Shown here in pieces: positions 11,866-24,919 of a stretch of DNA of 64,000 nt. This DNA is from Bicyclus anynana (taxonomy: Eukaryota > Arthropoda > Insecta > Lepidoptera > Nymphalidae). Location: positions 501,001-565,000 of the forward strand of contig NC_069100.1 of the NCBI RefSeq assembly GCF_947172395.1. Direction: 5' to 3'. The notes under the pieces were generated by a model, which had not been told where the DNA came from, did no database searches, and saw nothing but the letters and a program-made list of their open reading frames with translations. The translations under genes were made by a program, and so were the position numbers. Positions within the stretch are counted from its first letter, which is position 1. Every line of letters starts with the position of its first letter.

Positions 11866-11931
11866 GTAATTTATCAGGCGCCGTACTACTGCCTAGGCAT
11901 TACTCGCGACCTAGATAGGTAATGAGATATC
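11866..11931 (+). repeat. Dispersed repeat, pair with 4250-4326
   Basis: Second copy of the 4250-4326 sequence, ending in the same GACCTAGATAGGTAATGAG. Confidence 0.55.
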
Positions 11932-14154
11932 TATTGTTACCTGCGACGGTGCTGTATGCTGCGTCAGCTATTCATGAGGTTATGTAGAACATAATGGAAT
12001 TTATAAACTAGCATACAGTTCTTTGTGCTGGAGGTTGTCCGGGGAAGTGATACCGTTATGTTTATTTTTGACGGCAAACAAGACTGGTTTTTTCGATGTA
12101 AAAAAGTATTGCAATAGTAGCACAGGTGACAGTGAAGTTACGTGTATATTTGGTCTTAGGAACGGAAATTAACAGAAATAGAAGTCAAAATTTTAGTTTT
12201 AAAAATTAGGTATAATAGGTATTCAATAAATCAAGTATTAAGACTTTTTCAAGACAATTGATTTTCAATTCTGAACATATTTGCGTACAAAATCGCCACT
12301 TTTATAAGATAATTCGAGTCTCCGTCTGTCACTGTTAATTTTCGATATTTTTTTATTTATTTCATTACATTAATATTACCATTTCATAATATGTTGTAGA
12401 TATAAACGAATTGTATACGCAACAGTGCACAGTAAAACCAACTGTGGTTTGTGTTGCATCATGGTTAGGCTTAATTTTAATATGTATTTTTTGAATAATA
12501 AATAAATAAAATATCTAATTATAAAATGCTCAAGTTTTCTACCCATTCAGCGTACAAAGCTCAAACCCAGAGCAAAGTTGAGCTTTTTTATTGCAAACTG
12601 TTGCCAAACAACACGCCAGTTTTGATGATTCTCTGCCCTGACGAAATTGACAGAATCCGATTTAAATAAAAACACTTTACAAAGTCCATTTTCAATGAGG
12701 CAACTTTTCGTCAAAGCTTTGAAGTGAAAGTTGTCAAAATCTGGATTTTAGTTAGCACCTCGTATAAAGGGGAACTTTTGGAAAACTCCCGTGACGTCAC
12801 AGTTGTTCGCAACTTTGTTTAGTACAGTACGGGGAAATTAATTTAATTTTTATCGTCGCGTGTATAACATGAGTTAGTAGATTCTAAAAAGAACTATTTA
12901 AAGTTATATTTATACAAAAATGTTATCAGGGATCTGTAGAAAATTTTTTTACAACTGATTACTATTAAGTAAATTTTTCGTGAATCTAATTTTTTATTTA
13001 AGAAAATTCTTGATTCTGGTAGCTAACTGAGTTACCAGGAAATGAAAATTTCTGATCGTCGGGCCGAGATAATGTGCCACGAAATTTGTAGGATATTGTG
13101 GATGTTTTAGTCGTAAACCGTTTAATTAAGCAACAGTAAAAAAAACATAGTTGTAAAAAATGTTCTACGATTCCCGGAATATTATACGTTTGGAGTATAT
13201 TTTGTCTGTGTGTAACATCAAATACGTGCTATTTAATCTTACAAACAGCTTTTTTTTGCAAAATATAAATATAGATCCTAAATGGATTGATTTATTCCTC
13301 ATTTTTTTAATGGAAATCTATAAGGGAAAGATCTCTATCTATACATAGTGAAAATTAAATAAACCAATCCGAAGATCAATATTTTTCCATAAAGTATAAT
13401 CAATTTCTGACGCAAAACTCATATCTCTAGCTAAGCCCAAGTTAGGTGGCTTGCACCTGTAACTGCATATGGTACCTACTAACATCGGGTGAGATTTTAA
13501 AGAAGAGCTAAATTGACATTGAAAACAATCATATAACATTAAGTGACTCGCTCGCTATTAAAGCGATTAAAAAACCTATTCGGACACAGAGTGCATGTTA
13601 GAGTTGTCGCGTTTTAAATTCAAATTTGGAACATGTCGGTACATGTCTGAATATCCGAGCCCATAGCTCCACGCTCCTGATTGAATATTTCATAGCATGT
13701 TGATATTCATGTCGACATGTCGAATTGAAACGGTTAGCGAAATAGAAAGTAAATGCTGTTGTTTCAAATGGATTTACGAAATAAATTGTTAAAAATAAAC
13801 AAGTCTGTTTGATTGTTTGAGTTTTTTCTGCTGTCAGTTTAAGGATAAGTACACAATTTGGACACTTTTATTATAGATATAAATTTATTCAGGGTCCGTA
13901 CCCTTTTGGATGACGTAGTTTTGGTAAGGAGCTACAACATACAAGCTTTTGACAGGTGCGTTGATAAATTTTATTATATAGATATTACTATATCGAACTA
14001 AATCCATTTTTTTCACCCTCATAAAAGTCACTAGATGATTTACTACTAAAAATATATCGGACGTTTGCAAGCACCCATAGATTTCAATGAATCGGTCCTT
14101 TGCAATTGATTGTTCAAGATTGTTGCAATGATCAGATCTACCGTGATCCCGTCA

Positions 14155-14240
14155 TTATCATATATCATTTCTATCAGCCGATGGACGTCCGTTGCTGGAC
14201 GAAGGCTTCTTGTATGTACATCAAAGAGCACGGTCGCAAG
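14155..14240 (-). mobile_element. RTE-type LINE 3' fragment
   Basis: ATCAGCCGATGGACGTCC is the complement of the RTE 3' end at about 32318-32335 (GGACGTCCATCGGCTGAT). The copy then diverges quickly. Confidence 0.6.
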
Positions 14241-15323
14241 CTGCTAGCAATCAACAGCTTCTTATAACCCGTTTGTCTTCGGTGCCCGATTATCTTTATT
14301 CGACGACTAAGGAATTTAATCCCGTATAATCCTTGCATATTTTTTACCTAGGATTGATTATAGAAAAAAACCGGCATCGATCTCTACGTAACTCATACCT
14401 ACAGATTAATAAAAGGTGACCATACAATTAGTGATAGTCACGTAAAAGTTATTAACCCATTATTTTAATGTCTTCGTTAAAATCGTAAAGGCGTCTACGA
14501 GGGACGGCTTCGGCGATTTAATTTACAATTTTAATTAAAACGTCTCAAGTGGCTCTTCTCTCAGCTGAATATGCATATTGTATACTCGATGTACGTACAT
14601 ACTATTAATATTTAATGAACTCGTCGCTTAGTGTGACCTACCTAAGTGTTATGTATTGAACCTCAAGGGTCGTAAATGACCCATGTACTAGGAGTCCATT
14701 TTGTTATGCTAGTATGAAAAAAAACATACCTACCTGATGTTAAGTGGAAGACCAACTATGAGCAATACATCACAGAGAATGTAAAGAACTCAGCCTACAA
14801 TGTATATATAGCCTTGAGCCCCAAAGTGAGGTATTATGTTATGCTTTGTTTGTTTGTTTTCCCCCGCTACCACACCCACAGCAATGCTGCTTGGCGGAAA
14901 TAATGGCGGTAGTAGTTCCTCGAATGAGCTCAGTCACAAAAAGCTTATTTACTAATAAACATATCATAAATTTAATTTTGATTGTTTAATCATCAGAACG
15001 GACATGAATATTGTATCACTAATCGAAATATATTCTGATTGATACTTCTAGAAACCCTTCAAACGTTTTAGTAAGTACGTTCTACTTTTATTATTATATT
15101 TATAAATAATAAAAAAATATTATTATAAAAGCAAAGAACCCGACTGCCTAAGTGTAATAAACTGAAAAGAGCAAAACAAGTATCACAATATAAACATTAA
15201 GTTCTGACTAATTTCATCATATTGCCGCATGCGGTTACAAACATTGGTAGTTCATTCTTTGCACGTAAGAAAATATTATTTGTCCCCGCCTGCAGAACCA
15301 CAAAGAAACTAGTCAGAACTTTA

Positions 15324-15446
15324 CACGTTTGAGACACGTGATATTTAATTTCTTAAAATGCACACAACTGAAAGTTGGAGGTGCATGCCCCGGACAAGAT
15401 TTGATCCAAATCCTCCGGAATCGGAGGCAGAGGTCATATCACGGCT
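15324..15446 (-). mobile_element. SINE family 1 fragment, tRNA-like half
   Basis: Contains GAGACACGTGATATTTAAT, AAAATGCACACAACTG and the tRNA-like head ending ATATCACGGC. The 3' half and GAT tail are absent. Confidence 0.75.
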
Positions 15447-16865
15447 CTATCCTGGTCTCTCAGATACCATTCTGTTATTAGTCTGGTCTAACTCTGCTTC
15501 TTCTCTCAAATCATATTATGCCCAATTTCCAATTAAGAAAGAGAGAAAAATTTATTCATAAAATACATCACAAAGAAAGAAAAAATAGAAACAATAAATA
15601 AAATACTCCACAACTAGCATGATGTGATCCTAAATCTCTCAGCAAATTGCTGTGGAGGTCACCACGCCTTTCAGTTGTTTATGAGTTTTGTAACATTAAT
15701 TTTGCTTTTAATTTTACTCGGTCCTCAGGTCTCGATGTATTTATAAATAATACCTAAATGCAAACACACACCCGTCTAAAGCGCACTCCAGAGTATTTCA
15801 ATTTAAACAAAAAACCGCAAAGCCTCAGCACACAAAACTGTCTCATTTTGCGACTATTAAATATTCAGATGCAATTGTTGCATTGGAGATAGTTACGCTC
15901 TAGTCTGTAACACGCTGCCTGCACCGAGAGCTGGTGGACTATTTATTCAAACCATTTATGCTACTCTGAATTTTGTTAGTAAGAGTTAGTTAGTTAGTTG
16001 AAAAATAAGAGTAGAGTATAAGAAATGACTGAGATACAAGAGTGAGAAGAGAGTTTTTTTCTACTCTTAATGTAGCTAAAGCATAGTGAGCTCCTCTTGA
16101 TTCAATTTATCACAAATTTGCAGTTTACAACAGAAACCTTCTATGACATATTACTACTTTGAAAAAAAAATGTACAGATTTAAAATGTAAATATAGTTAT
16201 AATACTCGTAATTAAAAAACCTACCTTATTCATTACCCTGTAAGCCCACTTTGCATTGCAGCAAGAATATTGTAAAATTGTGGATTTAATTTCGCTGGTC
16301 TGTTATGCCATGATACTGTATAAAAGATGATGTTGATCGTAATATTAGATGATGGTCTATAGTAGGTTGTTTCTTCAAAACATAATTTTAAAACTGATAA
16401 ACTCATTTTGGTTATAATTTTAAACCAGTTTAATTAGGTGCATCAAAATGTCGCCAGCTCTTAGAATATCAGTAACATTGCAACAAATGGAACTGACAAA
16501 AGTAGCGGAGCGGTTCAATTAAGGAGTTTAATTAATTTAAATTAAACGTGGACACTGATTTCCCTCGTCGCCAACTTAGATTTAGTTTTAGTTGTGCGCT
16601 GCAGCTATTGGACATCCCTGCTTGGAGAGCGGGGCGAGGAAGCACTTTCACTTTGAATTGGTATGAAGGAATATCAAAATTTTCGATTGTGTTTTCTATA
16701 ATTTTTTTCTACAAAACAGATAAATTTCACATCCCGTATTCAGTTCATGGTGTTACACCCCATGTCTCCCAGAGCACGTTTAGCCTTCGGTCTCGGTCAT
16801 TATCATTAACATCCAGATAGTATTCGTTAACGAAGTTACACTATCACTCTTACTCCGCCAACCCG

Positions 16866-16940
16866 CTAAAAACAGCGTGGTAGGCCTAAGCTTCATATCC
16901 CCTCTCATAAGGACTAATAAGGGAGGTCTGGTCTGAAAGG
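16866..16940 (-). repeat. Dispersed repeat family D copy, inverted
   Basis: ACAGCGTGGTAGGCCTAAG and ATATCCCCTCTC are the complement of the family D core seen at 18366-18478. Confidence 0.45.
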
Positions 16941-17393
16941 TACTGGGCCGTTGAAATTTGCTGATAATGTAAAGTGTACTAATGATTGCAATTTTTCAGC
17001 AAATATTGAGGCATATTATATTTAATAGTCCAAGATATGAGAAGTAGAAAACTAAAAGAATATTATTACTACCTATTTTATACTTCGTCCAAGAGTCAAG
17101 AACTTTATATTGGAACTGCATAAGAAGCATACTATATAAGGTCTTATTTACACTACCCGATTTAATCCACATGCAATAACAAACATGCAAGTCAGCGAGT
17201 GTGTAATTGAGTTGTGGACCGCGAGCTTTGTGCTCGGATTCCGTTCTAATAGAAGATTGAGTCTCCGACTGAGTTCAGACGACCCAACTTGTAATAGGTA
17301 ACGGATAGTTGGAGATCGGGCAGCGTCCATTTCATAAGCGATAGCGTTACACTTAACAAAGGAAATTAGAAAACAATCGAAATACCCTAACTG

Positions 17394-17636
17394 AGCGTGT
17401 TGCCAATGCGTGTTGCCAGTGATGACATATGGTTCCGAGACTTGATCGCTAACTATGGGCCTCATAAGATAAGGCTCAGAGTCACACAGCGGGCGATGGA
17501 ACGAGCTATGCTCGAAGTATCTCTGAAATGAGGAGATCCGCAGAAGAACCAAAGTCACCGACATAACTTAACGAGTCGCGAAGCTGAAGTGTGCAGTGGA
17601 CATCCGTCGGCTAACATGATGATGATGATGATGATG
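17394..17636 (+). mobile_element. RTE-type LINE fragment, internally deleted
   Basis: GTGTTGCCAGTGATGAC, GAGACTTGATCGCTAAC and GCGATGGAACGAGCTATG match the LINE at 31911-32012. After the GATCCGCAGAAGAACC and AGCTGAAGTG blocks the copy jumps directly to TGCAGTGGACATCCGTCGG and a (GAT)n tail at about 17614-17636. This is an internal loss of roughly 200 bp relative to the long copy, and the frame is broken. Confidence 0.82.
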
Positions 17637-18365
17637 ACCCTGACTGTTAAATTAATATAAGACATCAGTGTTACAACGTAAATGCCGTTCCCATGAAATT
17701 TTAAGAAATTAACGAATATAATGGTAACAATGTTGATTTTCACACAGGAAATATAATAAATTATAATTAATTTAACCATCGTAAACCAAAATAACGTATG
17801 TGTTATTTTAAGCAACTGCTTATTGCCTTTTTCCAGTAGATCCTGCCTTCCAAAGCGCTACAAAAAATACAATTATTCTGGGACTAAAATCCAAGAATGT
17901 ATAATCTAAAGACAAATAAACACTTGATAAACGAGGTCGCTTATAGGGTGAGATTGTAAAAATAAATAAAAATAGCCAACAAACAGGAGCCTATGTTGGA
18001 ATATTAATTGTACATTATATGCCTGATTTTTTTTAGTTTTTTCATTTAATAAAACAATAATATTTAATAAAATAAATTACCTACCTGAAATATTAAATTA
18101 TGACTGTATTGGTTACCTCTCATGACTTGTCCCACACGCAAGCTGCAAGTTCAGTAGATTTCAGGCGTGTTGACGGGAACTTGGCGCGAAGTTGTGTTAG
18201 CCTCACGGTTATTATTGCTGCCCTCACACCCTGAGCGACGCCAGCGCACTAATGAAATAACTTACACCGACAGACAGACTAACAGACAAAGAAGAAAGAC
18301 GGACAGAAAACATAACATTACTATTACATCTCAGTTTAGTGTTACAGCACAACTTTAGTATCATT

Positions 18366-18478
18366 ATTGTTATCAGCCTATTTAAATGGCCTACTACAGG
18401 GCAGGCCTCCCTCCTTATAGGAAGGGGGAATATGGAGCTTAGACCCATCACGCTGCTCCAGTGCAAGTGGGTGGGATT
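18366..18478 (+). repeat. Dispersed repeat family D copy
   Basis: Best-preserved copy: TCAGCCTATTTAAATGGCC, AGGCCTCCCTCCTTATAG, GGAGCTTAGACCCATCACG. Non-coding. Confidence 0.55.
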
Positions 18479-18587
18479 AATGATAATGCTAAAAAAATCC
18501 TTAACGACTACCAAATATTAACGATAATGACTGGGCTCGACAAACCAACCATCTTATAATAAAACTTTCTTGGAAAAAAGTAAAGCG

Positions 18588-18678
18588 TAATAGTTCGCTA
18601 CCCAACTTTAGATTCTAACTCAGGACCTCTCGATCTAAAGTATAGGCTCACCACTGTACCAACGGACTTCTGTGACCC
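18588..18678 (-). repeat. tRNA-like SINE head remnant
   Basis: The minus strand reads TTGGTACAGTGGTGAG (A-box-like) and GGTCCTGAGTTAGAATC (B-box-like). Paired stems are imperfect. Confidence 0.4.
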
Positions 18679-18720
18679 AATTTTCGCGTTGTCAATGAAA
18701 TACAAATACCTATGAAATTA

Positions 18721-18914
18721 CTAGCTGACGAGTTTCACCCGCGTGGTTATCGTTCCCGTAGAAATACGGGCATAATATATAACTTATAGCCTTCCTCGAT
18801 AAATGGGCTATCTAACACTGAAAATTATTTTTAAATCGGACCAGTAGTTCCTGAGATTATCGCGTTTAACCAAACAAACAAACAAACTCTTCAGCTTTAT
18901 AATATTAGTATAGA
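18721..18914 (-). mobile_element. Short non-autonomous Helitron
   Basis: Minus-strand copy of the element at 3894-4093. Read on + it begins CTAGCTGACG after A and ends ATTAGTATAGA before T, giving TC...CTAG between A and T on the minus strand. Confidence 0.85.
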
Positions 18915-19610
18915 TTATGTCAAATTAAAAACTTTTGGAACTTCGTTAAAAATGCCTTATACTCGTAGAATTATCACACGTTAACATAAACTTTAAACTG
19001 AAGTTTTGGTGGTTAAAATACACTTTTTGAAGTAAGAACCCACAATAAACTCGAGCGGGCGTCCTTTAAAATTGTTACAGGAAAATTTCTCTTCAAAATT
19101 TTCAAATCGGCAAACAAAGTTGTAACTCCTCGAGAGCTCTTCATGGGTCCCCGAATTATTGAATTTAAACCTATTTCGAGTGTGAAAACTTACGATTTTC
19201 TCGCAATAATGCACACCAACTTGCCACTTCGGAAATTCGGTTGAGGACTTGCGTTACCTCGACTTTTCTTTTTGAAGTGGATGGGCTTATGCAGAACAGT
19301 GAAATCAGGGCAATACAGATTTTTTTTAAGTTTTTTAAGCTTCAAAACTTTTTCTCAGAAAGTAGCTAACAGATTGTAAAAAAGCAAAATAATAAGATGG
19401 AAACATTTATTTTAAAGTTAATTTTCTCTTAGAGAGCTGGTGAGTTTAACAGTCCAAGGAATCTAACGTGATTTACGCTGAATTAAACAGGAAAGCGAAA
19501 TATTAGTACTTACTTAAAAATAAAATAAATGAACGGATTTTTTCCATGGAAGTTTTGAACAATGCTCAATCACATCATTGTCTGATCTTTTACATAATTA
19601 TGCATAATTT

Positions 19611-19985
19611 CTTAACCCCCGACGGATGTTATACGTTTGACGTCTATCCGTCTGTCTGGCTGTCAGTCTGTTTGTGGCACCATAGCTCCCGAACGGATAA
19701 AGCGATTTAAATTTATTTTTTTGTATGAAAAGTGACTTACGGGCGACTGTTCTTAGATATGTTTGATGACAATCGGTTGAGCTTTTTAAAAGTTCTGGGG
19801 GTTGAAAGTGGGGAAGAATAACCGAATGTCTGTTCTTGAGTGGGGACTCAAATGAAAGTGCACTGAAAGAGAATATTAATGTCTTGATCGAGAGTGTAAT
19901 TAATAATTTCATAACCTTCGAGGATTTGAAAAATTTCAATTTTATGTTATCAATACGCTGCCCTAATACCCGTAAATTTGATGCA
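19611..19985 (+). repeat. Dispersed repeat starting TTAACCCCCGACGG
   Basis: Starts TTAACCCCCGACGG, with GTCTGTCTGGCTGTC and CATAGCTCCCGAACGG further in. Similar starts occur near 21603 (TAACCCTCGACG) and 22445. The 161-codon minus-strand frame over it is a product of the repeat, not a gene. Confidence 0.5.
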
Positions 19986-20394
19986 TGCTGTACTTGAATT
20001 AGCAACGACAACAATTTTCCGCAGATCAAAATATAGCATTCGTACAAAATACATAGATAGTAGATCCGGATGAGCTCTGTCACAAAGAGCTACATATTAT
20101 TTCTACATTTCTTTCTTTTTTGCCATTGTAATATATTTAGGCAAGGAATAGAGCACATTTGCATAAAGCCCGCCACTCAGAACCCTTGAGTCCCCGCTCC
20201 AATAACACTTGATGCCTTGTTCAAAAAATACGACCAGAATTCTCCGGCTTATTCCGACGACGATTCCGCCTAAAACTATTAAGTAGTAGAAACATATTGA
20301 ACGAACCAATGATAATATTTAAAGATGGAATTTCTTAAGCGATTTCGAAAATTATAAGAAATATTCTTACTGTAAAATCAATCAAAGTATGAGG

Positions 20395-20566
20395 GTGAAC
20401 TTTTGTGTAATAGTGTGTGAACGTGTGTTTGTTACTATTTTACGCCGCAACTATTAAACCGATTTGGTTGAAATTTAAAATTGAGGTACATTTTAGCATG
20501 TATTAATATATAACTTTATTGCGGATTTTTGCATTTAAGAATTTTTCAGGAATTGCGGGCGGCTAG
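20395..20566 (+). mobile_element. Degraded Helitron (type II)
   Basis: Contains GTTTGTTACTATTTTACGCC, a shape shared with the type II copies at 29286 and 49403, and ends GCGGGCGGCTAG before T. The 5' end is lost. Confidence 0.6.
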
Positions 20567-21721
20567 TTAATAACAAAAATAATATGCTTTGCAGCTGAAT
20601 ATTGTCTCGAGAGTGTCGAAAAGTGTAGTAGTAAGTGTCTACGCAGTGTTAGTTTTAAAGATTTTTATGGCAAGAGCTATTTACTAAATAAAATAAGTTT
20701 ATTGTTGGTGCAAGTAATCCAGTTCCAAGTCTTGCTTGAACAAGATAATTTAAAACAAACAACGAGTGACAAGACAATAAACAAACAAAAGGGAGCCAAA
20801 GGAACGAAGTTGTCTAGAGGGCAGGTTCAATAAGTTTGAATGGCGGACCGCAGTAATTGATTTAGAAGCCTTCACAAAAGCCTTCGATTGAACTGAAAAC
20901 AGCGAGTAACGACGCGTGTAACAGCTTGTTAATGAAGTGACTCGATCGAGACAACGTCTTGGTTGAATAGAAATGTCAAAATACGCACTTCATTTCTAAC
21001 ATTGTACAAAGAAGTAACAAATATATGCTGTTTATAACAGGTTTTTGGTCACGTTGCGTTTATTTTCGACCTATCATATCGCATGATATAATATCATTCT
21101 ATACCTATTAAGCACACTTAATATGCATTATTATTTTTTTCTTATCTCTTTTACCAAAAATCGAATCGTTGTTCGTCTCGTTATGAACCGAAAGAAATTG
21201 AATTTTTGTTTGTTATGCACTGAAATCAAAATATAGGGAATACACATTTCTGAAAAAATCTGAAAACTAAATTTTTTTATTAACTAAGAACTTTTGTTTT
21301 TAAATTGCCTTTTTTTAGTGTTTTTTTTTTAATTTTTACAGAATTTAAAATTAAAGTTTCCAAGTAAAAAATTGATATTGGTAATTTTGAATGGAATGCA
21401 AAATAGACATTTCTATGTGATCGCAGCGTAATAGATTCCTCGTATAACAACAATGAAGTCCAAAAGTAGTTGTAAATTAATTTGCTCGACGAGCGACCAA
21501 TTGTTTTTGGTTTAGATTTTGAAAGTTTGAAGGGAGTGTCGGACTTATGGAACCTTGAGGACGACATAATCTAAAATATTATAAACTCAAATCTTAATGA
21601 AATCTTTTTAACCCTCGACGTATAAATAGGGATACAAAGTTAGATTTATGTCTGTTTCTATGAAGTGTGTATGTACGTGTCATAGTAGCTCCGATATGCA
21701 ACTTGACTTAAATTCGTTATT

Positions 21722-21999
21722 TTAGCTAAATTAAAGTCCCGTCCCGGGAAAGTTTGTCCCACTTTTTATTATTAACATCTGATAGGTAGTCATTAAAAAA
21801 ACAAGATCACCATAACTAAGCCTGCCAACCTGCATCGAATTACCGTGGTGAGGGCTTTGTCCGGGATAAAGAGATGCCTATGTTTTGCTCCTCGGACTTA
21901 TTTATCTCCATACCAAATTTCATCCAAATCGATACAGTAGTTTAGCCTTGAAAAGACAGACAAATAGATTTACTTTCGCATTTGTAATATTAGTATGGA
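21722..21999 (-). mobile_element. Helitron-like element, 5' end clear
   Basis: The right end GTAATATTAGTATGGA before T is the complement of a Helitron 5' end, TCCATACTAATATTAC. The 3' CTAG end is not found, so the left boundary is uncertain. Confidence 0.55.
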
Positions 22000-22669
22000 T
22001 CTCGGACGCATATTTATTTATCCTAAAGACCTAATTAATTCTATAATTATAATTAATTACACAACAATAATAATAATAATATGAATAAGCCAAGTAATTT
22101 GCAGGCTCAATGAATTAATAATAAGCTAAATTATAAAACCTAATTAAACATAAATTATGTACTAATTATGCAATAATTAAAATAATTATTGTAACACAGT
22201 ATCATTTCAACTAATAAGTAATAAACATTATACAAATTAGAAATACTCCCCGCGTTATTACAGAATGTTCCCAAAACGATATTTGATACGTCCAATGGAG
22301 GTTGTATTCTATTTGTTTTATCATTAACACACCCTGTAGATGTGACGTACTCCGATATTTCCATGTTATTTATTACAACCTAATTTGAAAATAAATTTTC
22401 ATCATTTGAGTATCTGAAAACCATTTTCACCGACGTAAAAAAGAGGGAGGTGTTAAGTTTGGCGTCACCGCATGTGTGAAAATCGTAACTTATAAATAAA
22501 TGGACCGATTTTGATGCAGTTTTTTCAACTAGCGTAATGAGTTGGGTTGTAAGCTACATACATACGAGTATATAGATTAGTTGCGAAATTAAAGACTATC
22601 TTAGTAGATCTTGAACTTTTAATTTAGTTTATTGAACAAAACTTAACGATACATTAGGTTGACTACGTG

Positions 22670-22900
22670 TGCTTGTGTGTGCGTTGTGTCGGTGTTATTA
22701 TAATCTGGCAAGTTAGTTGCTGACACTCCCATGATATGCGGACGACGGGGGGAAAGCTGCGCGATTGTGAAATCGTGCGTGCGGGGAAGTGAGGTGCATG
22801 AGTCGTGGGTTTTTCATTCATCGCTACACACCCCCGGCCCGCGCGGACCATCAGGAGTGTTACAAACGAAGTTGCCGAGCTATAGTAACACCAGCAAACA
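22670..22900. other. GC-rich islet in AT-rich intron
   Basis: Locally GC-rich, with GACGACGGGGGGAAAG and CCCCGGCCCGCGCGGACC. Short frames occur on both strands but have no splice context or known motif. It could be a repeat that is single-copy here, or a regulatory islet. I cannot decide. Confidence 0.3.
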
Positions 22901-23261
22901 TGCCCTTCAGACTGCAACACAGCGATGCAGTTTGACAGTTTTTTCTAAAAATGCCTTTAAAATATTCAATAAACTTACTCATTATTATAATTACTATTAT
23001 CAACAAATCATTAAAACACCTATGAAAGTAGAATAGTCAGCAAAAACTAAATAATAATTGTATGAACATTTATGAAAGTTAATATTCTAACTAGCGCCTA
23101 CTGAACAAGTTAAACAAACGATTTCGCATTCTAACTGTAGGCGCGAGTTTGAGCCAACTCATCCCTCACCCTACGGCTAGGGTTGACACATGTGCTGATA
23201 TATTTTGTTGCCTCAGTTTATTAAGAGGTTCTGGATTCGATTTCTATCTCGTGTAATTTTT

Positions 23262-23800
23262 AACTAGTCATCAACAGCCTGTATTCGTCCACTATTAGAC
23301 ATAAGCTTTTCGAGAGCGCGCCACCACACACAATCCTCCACCTTCCTCATCCAGCCACTTCCCACTACCTTCTTGATGTCGTCGGACCATCTAGCTGGAG
23401 GGCAACCTACCCTGTGCTTGCTGGTACGCGGTCTCCACTCCAGAATACGTCTGCCCCAGCGGCCATCTGTTCTACGATAGATATGGTTCGCCCACTGCCA
23501 TTTCAGTTTCCTAAACCTTTGGGCTACATCGATTATTTTCGTTCTCCTACGGATTTCCTCGTTCCGGATTTTATCCTTCAGAGAGATTCCTAACATAGCC
23601 CTCTCCATAGACTTTAAATTTGTGGATAAGGCCAATCGTCAAAGTCCACGTTTCCGCTCCATACGTCATCACAGGCAAGACACACTCATTAAAGACTTTG
23701 GTCTTCAGGGTTTGCGGTATTGACGATTCGAAGACCCCACGCAATTTCCTAAATGCTGCCCAACCAAGCTAAATTCTTCTGTCAAAGCACAGTCGTTTTT
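23262..23800 (-). pseudogene. Second RTE-type LINE subfamily, C-terminal part
   Basis: The minus strand encodes the RTE C-terminal signature: MERAMLGISL, RNEEIRRRTKI, KLKWQWANHI, EWRPRTSKHRVG, ARWSDDIKK. The residues clearly differ from the 31066-32352 copy (for example LKDK for LRDR). Upstream on the same strand the frame is broken, but KTKVFNECVLPVMTYG-like coding remains near 23640-23700. The element is 5'-truncated and frameshifted, and no 3' (GAT)n is obvious. It represents another subfamily or an older insertion. Confidence 0.75.
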
Positions 23801-24560
23801 CCCATGTATCCAAAATAATTTTATTATTATTATTATGTTATTTAACTTCGCTTAGTGGCAACCCTACAAGTTCTCAACTATGATAGCCAAAAGCCTCAAG
23901 TTATATTTACAAATCGTTATCTAAGCTAACCCCTTTATTTGTAGACTGTGACGTCAGCAGTGTTGTCGACTTGTTAGACATCTGGCGAGTCGACTCGACT
24001 CGACTCCGCTAATATATAGTCTCGCGATGATTTACTGATATTGCTGAACTAGCTTAGCTTATTGTTAAAATTATATTATCGCCGATCTGTGTAGACTAGC
24101 GATTAAGGTTTATTGTTATCGCTTAACTCCCTTGTACACAAATTTCTGAACTAAACTGGGCCTAAAGTTAAGCTTGTTGTATTTAACAGTATATGCAAAC
24201 TACTATTATATATTAGTAACTGTGTCTGTTTGTTATACGGCCTGAAATACGGAACTGATTTTGAATAAAGGGTGAAATTTTATTCCACAATTTTTTTCAC
24301 GAAGATTTTTAAAGAGTTTCTTGGATTGGATAATGTCTAGTAAATCATGGTAGTAAGTCAAACACAAGTGATCGTGTATCTCTTGTTTCTTTCATAAACT
24401 GTATTCAGTTTAACTCTACAAAGCCTATTAATTATTTAACCCCTAAAACTAAGACAGCCTAACCTACTCGTATATACTCGTAATATTATTTATCATGTAA
24501 GTAAAGATTTTTGTAATAATTGTCAAAAAGATTTGTTGTAAATGTTGACTTTTGTTGCAG

Positions 24561-24707
24561 CTCAAACGATCACGGAGCAGGGTCAGGTGAAGCATGTCCT
24601 GCCCCTGACCATCACCCGCTCGGAGCTTGGCGGAGAGCTGCTGTGCAACGTGTCTTCTGCTGCGCTGGACCGCCCCACTCTGAGGCACGTCAAGCTCGAC
24701 GTCGAAG
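24561..24707 (+). CDS. Exon B of Sidestep-like Ig-superfamily receptor
   Basis: This 147-bp exon is phase 1 at both ends, with acceptor TTTGTTGCAG and donor G|GTGAGT at 24708. It completes the Ig domain begun in exon A: LPLTITRSELGGELLCNVSS carries the F-strand Cys that pairs with the NLTC Cys of exon A, followed by LDRPTLRHVKLDVE, a G strand leading to the next domain. The R-S-E-L-G-G-E-L-L-C pattern is the form this family uses in place of the usual D-x-G-x-Y-x-C. The joint to exon C forms a GTC codon. No recognised repeat lies close upstream; a SINE starts 213 bp downstream. Confidence 0.87.
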
Positions 24708-24919
24708 GTGAGTAGACCAGGGCCAGATGAGGCACAGGTCAGTCAAGTAAGGGGTAAGACCCTTACCTGTGGCCTGATCTGTAGGGATCAAGGCCGCCAG
24801 CATTCAGCAACTCTTTGCTACCGGCTGAGAAACTTACTGGGGATCGAACAACATTGTGCTTTCCATACCGAAACCGACAGAACCCTCAACGTATATAGGT
24901 TCTCAGAACTATCGTCGTC

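Larger units (their letters stand above)
1803..24560 (+). other. Intron A-B (about 22.8 kb)
   Basis: A GTGAGT donor and a TTTGTTGCAG acceptor bound this intron. It is filled with SINE, Helitron, RTE and MITE copies listed separately. I see nothing I can name in 4800-7495, 8100-9215, 9440-10120, 11090-11860, 11935-14150, 14245-15320, 20570-21600 and 23805-24560. Short open frames there look like chance. Confidence 0.75.

Noticed and set aside
17148..17564. 138-codon minus-strand frame
   Set aside because: Partly antisense to an RTE fragment; the remainder may be another repeat but shows no domain I can name.
19598..20083. 161-codon minus-strand frame
   Set aside because: Lies over a dispersed repeat and has no recognisable domain, no splice context and no codon bias; chance.
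22731..23036. GC-rich 101-codon frame as an exon
   Set aside because: No acceptor/donor pair flanks a conserved-looking segment; likely repeat or regulatory islet.
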